Source of the DNA: Muricea muricata
Taxonomy: Eukaryota > Cnidaria > Anthozoa > Malacalcyonacea > Plexauridae
Length of the DNA: 64,000 nt
Direction of reading: 5' to 3'
Assembly (NCBI GenBank): GCA_963855995.1
Contig: OY979725.1
Location: 62,001-126,000 of the forward strand
In this document: positions 1 through 13,100 of the stretch, one piece after another
Numbering within the stretch: position 1 is the stretch's first letter
Layout: every line of letters begins with the position of its first letter
Made by a program: the position numbers and the translations under genes
The notes under the pieces: generated by a model
Seen by the model: only the letters and a program-made list of their open reading frames with translations
The model's database searches: none
Told to the model about the DNA's origin: nothing

Positions 1-121
1 AGCGGCTGGGTCCTGCTCTGAAGACATTTTGGTTAACTCAGACAAGATTGCAATTTTTCCATCACTTTGTCGTGAATTTCTTAAGCATAAAATGAAATGT
101 TGACCTCTTTTCTTATAATAC

Positions 122-948
122 ACCGGGTGTCTCAAAAAAAAAGTATCGGTGTTTAATTTAATGTAAAAACTACACAAGCTATGGCTTTCAAATAAGTTTT
201 ATGGTATTAAGAAAACGCTAACTTAAATTTTGGTATAGAGCGCTTGAACTTCATTCAATATTGAACGAGATATAAATGTTTTAAGCTGAGGTCCGGTTGA
301 AAATTGGCGAAAAAATTGACTAAATCGGCCTATTAACTTTATTCGAAGACATTTGCTCTTTTTCCGCGAGTACTGAAAATTTTGAAGAAGCTACCTTTAA
401 TCTCAAGGCGATTCGCCCTGGCCGCTTCGATTTCCTAATCTGGCGATTTGCAATTTGTTTCTTTAGGGTTATTTGAAGCAAAAAATCTGCAACGTCCCAC
501 ATGAGCACCAGGCAATGAATTGGAGACAGCTCCGCCAGGCAATTATTTTAGCGTGCCGAAGACTGCATGCACAAATAATCCAGAACTCTCTTGATGGCAT
601 GGTTAACGGAACACCACGTTGTGTATATGTTCAAGGGCAGCTTTTTCAGATGAATAAATGATCTAATGTGTAAATAATTTTTATCGTGCGTTGTGTTGAC
701 AAGAACAAAATTAAATTAAATTTTAATTTGATAGCCCGATTTATGGTAATTTTGAGTGTTTTCAAAATTGTTTCTTCGAAATGAAACTGTAATATCTCAT
801 TCAACATTGCTTAAATATCTTTACGTTATATATCAAAATTTAAGTTAGGCCATTTGGAATTCAGTGAAATCTATTTCAGCGAAACAGCTCGTCCAGTTTC
901 AACTGTATAACAAATCAAACATCGATACTTTTTTTGAGACACCTGGTA
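122..948 (+). mobile_element. Tc1/mariner-like element remnant
   Basis: Inverted ends read about GGTGTCTCAAAAAAA-GTATCG at 126-150 and, reversed, at 922-945, each close to a TA. Inside, a plus-strand frame shows the end of a mariner-type transposase: a GYLKQKICNVP stretch (467-500) and an I..AC..L motif ending in a C...G..F pattern by 660. Just upstream, the place of the catalytic DxFLWGYLK signature reads CNLFL-stop-GYLK. Asn (AAT) stands at the expected third catalytic Asp and TAG at the Trp. Most of the N-terminal half is missing, so the element is dead. Confidence 0.65.
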
Positions 949-1085
949 GATCACAAAAACAAGCAGAAAAAATGAATACACATTCATCAGATCAGATTGG
1001 AAAAGTTCCATGTTATCTCGATATATTTGGGCAAGCTAACACCCTACTACTGTATATTGGCAGCCAGTGATAAAAAAAATATTAC

Positions 1086-1189
1086 CTGAACAGCCCCCAT
1101 GCCATCTGGATCAATAGAATACACACCACTCCGAGTTGTTCCAGTTAGTAACAATTCCAGGCAATCTTTAGGAATTGCATAATCAGGAT
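1086..1189 (-). CDS. Fibrinogen-related domain 3, first exon only
   Basis: A 104-base exon, phase 1-0, reading IPKDCLELLLTGTTRSGVYS and then IDPDGMGAVQ before a GTAATA donor. It matches the first exon of fibrinogen domain 2 in length class, phase and content. The rest of the domain is not in the window, so the gene runs off its left edge. Between here and position 1 lies a mariner remnant. Confidence 0.75.
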
Positions 1190-4100
1190 CTAGGACTCAA
1201 ATAATATTGTGAGGATTAGACATGAAGTTGTCAAAAGCACGATTTACAACACCTGTTCAAAACACGTAAAAAGGCAAAAGCTGTAAGAACCCAGAAAACA
1301 CAAGAGGTTGACAAGTTGTTTGCACTGCTCCTACTGCGTTGTAACAAGTCTGATTCTCTCGTAAAATTGTTCCAAGTTGTCAACAAGTTGTTTCAAACGT
1401 TCAAAAAGGCAATGAATTGGCAGAAATTTGACATAACAAAAACATTTTTATAAATTCCCTATGCAAAGTTACCAAACAAATTGACAATATGTTAGTTGTG
1501 ATTAGTACATTATTTTCCCTTGCCAAGCAAGTTATAAAACTAAATAATTGGACATTGTTTACGTTTGCTCACCTTTCTCACAAGGAAATGTTCTGGATTG
1601 CTCACAGCTCATGTCTTCCCACAGTCCTTCACTTTGTATTCCTGAGCACAACATTGCAGGCTCATCTGGCTCGTTTTGTTTCCACTTATTAAAATCAACG
1701 TGCGTGCCATCAACCCAAGAGAATATAGACGAATCATTGAGGCGTCTTGAACCTGAAAGTTATCAAATCACATTCATTTTCTTCAGGTATGCTTATACAC
1801 AAAATATGGTTAAAAAATTAATGCTCAAGGGAAAAGGTCCCCTCTACAGTCCTTCCTCTATGGTACGTTGAGAAAGAAAGTATCACCTCCCCCCCTCCAC
1901 ATACACACGAACATGACCCTGACTGCTCTAACACCCACCTAACCAAATACTATCCGGATACGAGCTGTTCGGTATAGAAGCATGAATGAATTCCTTCACT
2001 ACGTCTTGTTCCATTTGAGAAGATATTTTCACGAGATCGTAACCCAGATCACGACAGTATCCCTGAGCAGCCGCATTGCTCAATCTCTCAGCATTATAAA
2101 TATAACACTGGCCTTTGAAGCAGGATTTTCCTAAACAAATAGCACAACTCTATATAAAGGTAAATAATCACACAAAAGATTCTCTTTCACTACCCGAAAC
2201 GATAGAACACCATTCGTCGTTTCTGGCGAAGGCTCTTTTTCGTCGAGAAGTTAGCAGTAGAAACAAGGACTTGCGGTCGAAACGTAAAATTCTGTTTTAT
2301 CGTTATATACAGTGAAAGAACCTTCAGAGTATCTTTCGCAACCGTACACTTACACGACATCGTTAGTTCGATATATTATCTCGCATATAATTGCTGCAGA
2401 AAAGCACATACTTTCGGTTCTAAATTGGGGATACATGTATAGGTTATCATATGAGAGGCGAGGTGATATCAGTTTTATCGCTCGAGGAGCGATAAAACTG
2501 ATATTACCGAGTCCCGAATGTGATAACCTATTTATAACATACTTGTGCCTTTATCTAGAGCAAAATCAGATTATATTTTCAAATTATTTATACTTCGAGT
2601 ACATTTCAAAATGAATTCAAAATTATTGTTTAAAACACGCTAAACAGGTAGAAATTACAAAAACAAACCAAAAACTAACTTATCTTTTAATAGCTGCAAA
2701 TTTCTTTGTGTTATTTCCCTTGTATTATTTTATATTTTTTGCTCTATCGTCTACCGATTCAATGTCCTTCAGTCGGACGTCATCTTTGTTTTGAGCGAGA
2801 CAAAAAACGATATCGCGGGACAAAAAACGATATCACGGGACAAAAAATGATTTCACAGGACATACGTGTTATCGCCCAGATAAAGGCACAAGTATGTGAT
2901 AATTATCATTTATATACACGGAGCGAGGGGGATTCGGTGAAATATTTCCTGAAGTGCTGATATTTCCCGAGGGCTTTAGCCCGAGGGAAATATCATCACT
3001 GAAGGAAATATTTCACCGAATCCCCCTCGCTCCGGGTATATAAATGATATATTATACCGAAAATCAAAAACTTCCGTAAGAATAAACTTTTAAGTTCTTC
3101 AAGTTGAACATACCTTCGTGGATATGATGCCTAAAATACAAAATAGCCAGTTCTTTGTTTATTTTTTAACGAGAAGTACAGAAAATTCCTTTTAATTTTT
3201 TAAATATTTGTGTTTTCAACGTCCTTGTCCTCCAAAATACTTTATAATCCTTCGTGAAGTTCATCAAACTTTTCGCACATTCCGCCATTTTTGTTTATGA
3301 AAACTTGCCAATCTGTGCTTGCGTGTTCAAGCGTTGCCATGACAGCGTGAGATATTTACTGTATCTCACTTTAAAAGTGAGATACAGTGGTATCTCACTT
3401 TAAAAGTGAGATACAGTGAGAAATCACCTCATCACGTGGTAGAAATATGATATTTTGATTGGACAATTTGAATTTGAGGTATAATATTATCTGGTATTAA
3501 ATGATGTACATATGCAATAGCTCACTAGGCTTGCTGTGGGCTAGAATTGTTACGATAACTATTTACCTCTTTTACACAAAACATTTCTAGTTTCATTGCA
3601 ATTCTTAATCTTCCAGCTTCCATCCCTTTCTAAGACTGGGCAACCTGTATTCGAGTACGATGTTTCAAAGTTTTGAAATAAAACTTTGCTTCCGTCCGTC
3701 CAGACGGTGGAGTTACGCATTCCTGAAAAAACAATACAACGACAAAATACGTACCTCAAAAAATAAATCTTAGCTTTTTGATCACACAATTTATTATTTA
3801 AACCTAAGACAATATTACAAAACATCTTTAGCATGGCCGTAAGAACCACGGGGGCAGGGGGGGGGGGGGCTCGAGCCCCCTAACTTCAAAGGCAGGAGGG
3901 CTGAGCCCCCCTAAAAATGATCTTTGAGTCTCAAAGTAAATACACGTTTTAACGGTTTACAGTCTTACACATGTCTTAATCCAATGATTATGGTAACCCC
4001 GGCGAAAATTTGTTCATGAATTCATGAACTTTCATGCTCTGTTCTTCAAAAATTTTGCAGGCTGTTCATGAACAAGTTTTCATGAACTGTTCATAAAGCT

Positions 4101-7100
4101 CTTCATGAAATTTTGATGAACGTTTCATGAATAATCCATCAAATTTTCACCGGGGAAAACTAACCTCAAAAGTGCAGAAAAACATATTTGAGCATGCTAA
4201 GAATAGAAAAAGAATTCTGGGGGGTCCCCGCTCCCCCCTTGCAGCACATGCGTTGCACCTTCAGCGCTGGAAGAGCCCCCCTAACTTTTTTCATCTTCCT
4301 ACGGCCTTGAAGATAATGATTTATCTTACCCAGATGAACCTCATCAATATTTTCTTCAAGAAGTATTGTATTTGCAATATACTCGTTTTCACTTGCGCTG
4401 TGAATGGACACGAGATGTGCATAAAACGTGCGGCATTCTTCCTCTGCTGTTAACCAATGCCTCCTGCTCTTTAACAGATAGTAGCAAAAATTCTCGTTGC
4501 AGCTGACAACTACAAAAGAACAACAAAGAAAGTTTGCAAAAGAAAAAAAATGATAACATGCGAGAAAAGTTACAAATGACCTACCTTTGCTTGCTATACA
4601 TTTACTAACACAGAAAAAAGAATCATACTGCTCATGGGTGGACCTAGCACTACTAAAAAAAAGCTACTCCGACATCTTATAAACTCAAGATTCGAACGTT
4701 TAAAACAAAACAATTTTGACAATATTTAATTTCGACTCTATTACAAAGACGATGTCAAAATATCACCGCCAAATTGTTGTGCCGTTTTCAAACGCTCGAA
4801 TCTACAGTTTACAAGATGTTGTCTTTCGGAGAATGTTTTTCTGTGCTGTAACTTCCAGCAGTTCGTAATGCAAATTAATGCACTATAGTGGCTCTACGCG
4901 TGATATAGAGAGACCTACCGTATATTTCATCGAAAAAAAATGAATCCAAGAATACTAACCGCTCCTTGGTCGTATTTTTATTTCAACTCGGTTAAGAAAT
5001 TGATTGCTTGACCAATGATTAAACTTCATATTTCCTAAGGAATTCCCGGCTCCATATTCGCCATTTAAATTGCATGTTCCACAGTTCGCATGCCACCACC
5101 CACTTCCTCTTATTTTAGCGCAATTATCATCATCACGATTGTCATTATCTTTGTCATGGGTAGAGAATCTTTGCCCATTCTCCCAACGCAAACAATTACC
5201 TAAAACGGTAGAAATATATCACAGTTGCGAGCGAAGGTTGACGGTGCCAAACGCTTACCAATGCCTAAATCACCAGAGCTACATTGATAAAAGTAAAGTC
5301 AATAAAATTCAAGGATAGTTACCAACAGATTCCTGATATTCTGAAACGTGAGCTTGATATGCATCCTCTTCGTTGCTTATTTGAAATGATTTATACAGAA
5401 CAAATGCGTGATCACCATTAACCGAATTCACGTCAAGCAACAACTCGCGTTTGATAAGAGTAAGCCGATGAATGAAGTCATTCCCAAGCCAAAAATTGCG
5501 TTCAAGATCTCCAAATCCTTGTTTGTACGTGGCCCAGTCTCGCGCAAAACTTTCATTGGCATCAATACGCCTTTGAAACACAGTCCAACCTCCGCCATAA
5601 CTTTCTTGATCACAGTAAACCTAAAGAGAAGATTTCACGACAGTAAATAATTAACCAGGTACAAATTTCACTAAGGTACGTGGTGTTGGACCATTTTTTT
5701 GACTGATTATTAATCATTACCAACAAACGTTTGTATTCTTTCATAATCTCAAATAATGATATTTGGTTAGAAAATCAAACTTAAAGTTTGTATAAGCCAG
5801 GGCAAAATCTTTATCCCATTTACAGATATTGATTAAATATACCATTATTTTTTGTGTCTTCTTAATGAATCATTAATAAATTTATAACTATTTTCTTTAT
5901 ATCGAGTTTGGTTCTTGGACGCCAAAAGATAACATTTGTAGACTCGTAAAAACAACGCACAGGTTCGTACAAGTCTGCAAACGAGTTGATATGAATAAAT
6001 TGGTAGCATATCTTGTCCTATACATACCCTAATTGCACCATTTCCGTCAGGATCCATTGAATACTGGCCACTTTTTGTTTGTCCAGACAACAATAAGTCC
6101 AAACAACTCGTATAATCTACACAATACAAAACAATTGACGGTTATCAACAGGAGATACAATAAACAAGCGGGAAATTGTTGCAATGTAAATTATGATGAG
6201 TATTTCCTTCAATCGTACGTGAATATGTTGTGCAGTCTGTGTGTGTCCATAGCACCCCTAGAGTGTCTACATGTTCTCTGGTTATCACAGCTAGATATAT
6301 CACCTAATGTGATACAGTATACTACGTTTGTACTAACCATCCTTGCTTCAGCCAAAATACAATTACAATAGAGGGAGTTTAATCTGTCCCAGTCAAATGA
6401 TTTCTGAACGCACAGGGACCATTTTAGCGGCTGATATTCCAACTGTTAAAATTTCCTTGTAGAAAGAACCGATATTCCTATGCATAAAACCGGACATTCT
6501 GCAAAGCATCCACAACTCTTTTCCCACATAGTAGGGATCGAATTAACCCACATCTTAGAGGCGAAAGGCGTTAAGTTATCTTTCCTGTTAGTAGTAAGAT
6601 TCACCTGTATCCAGCTGTGCAGACTCAAAAATGATACCGCCTTGACGGAGGATTATTTACTTATCAAAATTACACATTAGATTACCTTCTGAAACAGTAA
6701 TAGTGCCAATTACGCGTTCGTTAGAAGTACTTGTACAATTACTGTACTCACTCTCTGCTACCTAAAAAATATTAAAGGTTAAATAAATTAAAGGACGAAG
6801 CAACAACTCAGTTAGGAATGTAAAAACAAAAGAACACCAATTTATTTTTCTAACTTCTATCACACAATTGCCCTACCAAATACATAAATTATTTAACTTT
6901 GAGACCAGTAATACTTTTATGCTCCGGTAACAAGAAGCATTTAATCTTAATTTATATAATCAACATACACAAACGTTACTTGAAACACTTGCAAGCATCA
7001 ACTGCTTGTCATTTTTACGATAATTCATCGTAGAATATTGAACTGAATCCATACTGTCCGAACTTACATATACTTTATGTACTCCAGGTATTATGGACGC

Positions 7101-10100
7101 CTGAACAGGGACATCAAAGTCATGGTACAAACAGTCGTAAGAAAAATGAGCAGCTAGGATGTGAACTTTATCAAACACACGAACGCATAAACTTTTCTTA
7201 CAACCAGGACATTCACAACTTTCGCAGTAACGGTATTTTCCTGGAAAAAATTACATCATTAACATAGTTGTTTCCAATATGACAATAATGATGATGATGA
7301 CAATATGTATCATGTACCTTTGACGTTAAAATCTTTTCCAGCAATAGCATTGTTGGTAAACACAACAAATTTTGGATTATCTAACAAAAGATGAAAACAT
7401 TGCTAATTTTACATTTTAATCATTTAATTCCCGCGAGAATGGATAGTTAATTATACGCACTGTAGACAGTATGTGATTAGTTATCATTTTACTCGTGTTA
7501 TCCTAAAACACATAAATACCTGGGTAGCAACCGTATATCTCAGCTCCCAAACATATACTATTAAGCCATGTCTTCACAACAAATCTTAAAGACAGCGCCA
7601 GGAAAGGCTTTTCAATCTTGTTACGAATAGGGGTACCTGGATTGACGTTGCCAAGGAATACCTAAAGAAAAAATGAACGCATCTTGTACCATTTCGGAAG
7701 ATCTAATATCATGTTCAATAACAGAGCATTGGCTGTAGAATTAGAGGAAGGAATATTATTGATAAGCTACAAACATTAATCTCTTTCTGCATCACAACCA
7801 GGAATTAGAAACTAGAATATTATTTTTATCGAAAACTTATTTCGATGACATTTCCATTTTCAAGTTCAAGAAGACACCACTATCAAGCAGCTCCTGTAAT
7901 TTTATCTCCTCTTCTTTATTCAAAAGTGAAATTACTAGTTAGAGATAACTCACCCTGTCATTCTCTCTTTCATACATGATCCACCTTCGCTTTCTATTTT
8001 TATACATGAGAGAATAAGTCTTGACAAAACACGGTAGATTGTTGTTCATGCATCCCTTAGTTGCAACGTTCGTCACTTTAACCATTTCCAGGAACTTCAC
8101 CTCTAGAAACTCGTCTGCTTTTGAGAATTCTGCACACCAGGTTATATCGTTGGAAAGCCGGCCAACAGCAGGAGGCGTCGAAGACTGCCATGATGATGCG
8201 TTTATCCTGTCATTTGATAGACGACCGCTGCTCATCCCCAATGGTGAACTACATGCTGCAAAATATTTACATGACAATAAACTTCACATAGAGGAGAGAA
8301 TGATAGCTATATGTCACAAATACATTTGCAAGCAGCTCTGTATGATCAGATAGCCTGGGGCAAGTTGCTCTTAGGCCTGGGTTAAATCGAAATTCAAAGC
8401 AAATTTCCATAAGAGCATACTGAAAACATGAGAATATTTTTTTTCATAAGTCTCGCCTGGATCCATCAAATGTTTTCTTTTCCCAAGTTCTAAAACTATG
8501 AGATGGATTGAAAAGAAAAAAAACAGTTTATGCTACTACAATTTATGCTACATCAGCTTTGAGCAACAGCCCCCTGGCTCTACGTCTACATTGAGATCAC
8601 CAAGCTGTACTCAAAATCTTTACAGAAATACAGCTCCATTCTTAATTAACAACTACCCCCACCCTCGTGGCTCTATGTCTATATTGAGATCAACAAGCTG
8701 TACTCAAAATCTTTACAGAAATACAGCTCCATTCTTAATTAACAACTGCCCCCACCCTCGTGGCTCTATGTTTATATTGAGATCAACAAACTGTACTCAC
8801 AATCTTCACAGAAGTACAGCTCCATTCGTAATGAACAACTACTACTGCTGCAGGAAACAAGGTTCAAACGCATTCTTCTGAAAAGTCCAAAATCATAAAG
8901 ACAATTTGAAACAGTGTCCAGTTCATTTGCTAGAGTGCGTTCATTATTTCCTTCAAATATCTAAAATTGAAATTGACAATAATAAAAAAAACTTGCTTAA
9001 AATCAATACCACCACGAATGTTGCCCGCTAACCTTTAACTGACCATCCTCCTCGTAATCCTTCCAAAAATCACTTTCATCGTAAAGCGTGACAAAGAACT
9101 CTTTGACATAATTTAAATCTGATCCTCCTTGAGTCGCAAAATGTGAGATACGCCTGGACTTAAAAAAATCGATCTCTAAGTAGTAGCCTAAAAAATGAGT
9201 TACAAACACGCCTGTTAGCGAAATAATAATTATAAATTGTTTTACATTGATAAGAATGTGAACGTCAAGGCGATAGCCACAATATTCATTTATTTCAGTC
9301 AGTTTTCAAAACTAAAAAATTTCAAACTTACCCAAATCCTCCACAATCCAGTACTTTGAAGGAACGTTTAGTCTTGCTTGATAGTCTTCATGACCAGAAA
9401 CTTTGTTTGGGCTATTGTTAAAGATCTGCTTCCACTTGATCATCGCGTCTTCCATGCCAAACCGCCCAGTATGACCTAGAATAGAGTGACAATTATCGTC
9501 GAGCAGGATAATGCTAAGAAATATTCATATAAAAGAAGGTAAAAGAGGACAGTTTATAACCCTGATGATGAAAGATCTTTCAAGTCTGTGTTGTGAAAGG
9601 TCTGCCATCCCGTCCAATGATGTAAAAGCTGCTAAGACTTGCATCATTAACAAACGTAGTATGTCAGGCGTGGAAAAACCCAATTAAAATCCCAGGTCAG
9701 GCAAAAGTTGAATATGTGTGGGTGAAGAGGAGGTGAAGTCACACACAACAAGGATGAACAAAAATCAATATGCATGAAGTGATGAAGTAGGTACTCGTGA
9801 GCGACGTTGTGCAATTAAGAAAAAGGAAATGAATAAGCTGGTAAAATAGTGAACAAGAGAAAAGACTGATGTCTTAAATTTCAACTGATTGTCCAGGAGT
9901 GGAGTCATATAATAAATCCTAGATACATACCTATCCCACCGGAGCGCAGCATCATTTTAGTTCCTTTTAAGCTCTCTGTACTTGTCCAAGAATTCCAAAA
10001 TACACTATCAAGTTGAAACTCTGCTGTAGGGTAGTATTTTCCGTTTAAATTGGAGATAACGTAATCAGGATACCACCAAGCACCATGACGATCTCGAGCA

Positions 10101-13100
10101 GTAGACATGAGACCTTTGTCCATTGTTGAAAATCGTTTAGAACGACCATCACTCATGGAATCACCAGCGGGCCCTTTAGCGTTACTCAGATAATATAGAT
10201 AGTTGCGCCTAGCAGAGGTCATTTTAAAGTTTGAATAAGTGACATAACTAGTTTCACCCGAAAACCGCTCAAGGTCGATGCGTAAGTCAGAATGAAAGAA
10301 ATTACTTATTCTGACAATGTTTTCATTGCCAAGCCAATGTTCCTGGAGTAGATCGCCAAAACCAATAGCATACTCATCCGAAGTGCGATAAAAGTCGACC
10401 GCTCCATCAATACGTCTTTGAAATACGCTCCAACCACCTCCGTCAGTTGTCTGATCGCAATAGACTGGGAAAGCTCCTTCATTCCCAGGATTTATCATAT
10501 AAACTCCATCTGTAGTCCGACCTGACATAAGAACGCCCAAACAGTCTTGTGGGATATTTTCTGTAGAAGAAAAAATCCGGATAAAATGACGAATTGGAAC
10601 ACGAATCAACTACACACAAAATCGCTTCTGCTTTCAGCAATCCATCACTATTAGTTACACGCTAACTCTTAAAGAGCCATGACCAGATCTAACTTTTCTC
10701 TTGTAGGACGTATTTAAATAAGCCATAATTGAAAGTAGTTTCGGTCAGTCTACTAATATGTTACAACCAAATGGAAACACGGTTTTAGAGTGGTAAAAAA
10801 ACTATCGACACATTAGAACTACAGCACCTTTGAAGCTGACTGGAACAGCAACTTTTTGAAAACGTGTTTGGTCGTAATCACGTTCTTCACCTAAAATAAT
10901 GTAACGCTTGTAGCTTTTATTTGTTTTTTACAAAATAATTTTTGAAAATAAATCAAATATTTTAGTTGTTTTAATTATACATAATTGTCCTTATGTTATT
11001 GGTGACTGTACGGATCAGTAATACTTTGAAAGAAGTGCAGTGATGTCCAGGATATAGACAGTAAATATTTCACTTTAAGATTTTTCACTGTACCCTTTTT
11101 ACACGAAAATAATTCTAGTCGAACACAAAGTCCGTATGGAGAGTTCCAGCTAAGAAAATCCATTTTCACAAACTGTGCCACAAATTCTCGATGAAAGCGA
11201 TTAATAACCATGCTATTTCGATCTTCATTCGCTTTGAATACCTTTAAATAAATGTTTAGTTAGTACGTGTTCTAAACAACATTATCAGCCATGTTTTCAC
11301 TTCAGACGCGTTGCACAACATTTATACTAAAATCATTCTGCAATAAAACTACTTCTGTTACAGATGATGTCCGTAGAGTTTTGTATTTTCATGAAAACAA
11401 TGTTGTCCATTCGAATTGTGTGATAATGAAGGATATATTAAAGGTTGTGACAAATTAAGATATAAACACAACTTAAAAACCCCACAACACCCAGCATCGT
11501 TAAAGTTTGAGTTCATTGGAAAAGTTATAGCTACTGAAGAAACGGAGATTAACAAAAATATAGTCTTAGAAGAGGTACAGAAGAGTTGTAATGTCTAAAC
11601 AATAATGAACATATATAGACAATTAGGGATAACAACACAAATCGCGAGGAAAGGGAATGGCTAGGCAACAAGGAGGAGGGAGGTACAAAAAGGCTAGAGA
11701 GTGTTGCATATAGTCTATTTACCTGTTGTATATAGTCTAGTTAGCTATCAAAGAATAAAAAGTCATATAACGTAATGAAATCGTGATATATAACTAGAAC
11801 ATTCATTGATAGGTAACTACAATTTCACAACTGCAAGCATTCACTGACCGTTCTATCGTCTCCTTCTTTCACGAATGTCCAGTTAAAAGAATCATTACTG
11901 AGTAGAACAGAGTAAGAAATGGGATAACCAAAGTGATAGCCATAAGGACTGCCTCGTCCCATGGTTCCTACACCACATATGGAGCTTATTTCAGCAAGAT
12001 CTACTTGTAAGTAAGGTCTATCGTCGCTGACTGCTGCACACCAACTTCGCGCGGTATTTCTCTGTGTATTTGCACGGGCAAAGTGTTTGTCATGCCAAAC
12101 GTTTAGTATCGAGGAGGAGTCAATTGAACTATCTGGTATAAAATCTGCCTCCATGCCGATAGGCTCAATCCCCATCATATCTGAAATACAATATTTTATT
12201 GCACTGTTGACATACATCAAAATATACAATAAATGTAACATAGAAAAAAATTACTCTAATTGTACTTCGAAACCCAGAAAAAGTTACATCGCGTTGATTT
12301 AGGACGCCTGTATATATATTTAACGTCCTTATATCCGAGAACGAAAGACTTACTATTCACAACACGAACGTAGCTCTTCCTCCTCGATTATTTTAGGACC
12401 TTGAGTAGAGGTTTGAGAAAAGACTGGCCTCGCAGTTTGAAAAAAAGACTGGTCAGCACAACAGTAGATTGCAATAGTATATAGATACATGTACTCTGAG
12501 AAACTGAGTAATAATTAGGCGCGGAATATTTAGTGTAGGTAAGGGAAACCACTCGAATTGGGTAAGCATCATGGTTCTGCTGCAAGAGCATTGCTATTAC
12601 AATAGGTTGTATCTTTGTATCTTGAATAAGTTACGATACACTTCGATGTCATACGATACGATACGATGCGATACCAAACGATACGATACGTCAAAAAGGA
12701 AAAATACAAACCTTCCATTGGCTGTTGACAAACAAACGCTTTTGGATTGCCATCGCAATCTATATCATTATATCCGGCAGAATCTACATTGTATACCACA
12801 CATTGTTCATTCATATTGTTGGGCTCATATGCTTGCCATTTGGCGAAAACCAAAGGAGAACCATCGACCCAACGAAAAGAAAGTAGATTATCTGGATGTC
12901 TTGCCAAACCCACATGAAAAGAAGAAATTCCTTCTCTAAGAGCAATATCAATCAGAACATTTAGTGTGTGTTGGTCTGGTATAACGGCTAAATCAGCTCG
13001 TATTGCTTCACAATATCTTCGTGCATCGTTCCAGGATGTACTCTGTTTCAGGACCATAAAGTCATGGCCATTAGAGTAGTATTTGAACACAAAGCGCGCT

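Noticed and set aside
8498-8881. Plus-strand 127-codon frame with a threefold protein repeat
   Set aside because: The repeat is explained by the 93-bp tandem duplication of a minus-strand exon end; the plus frame has no other support.
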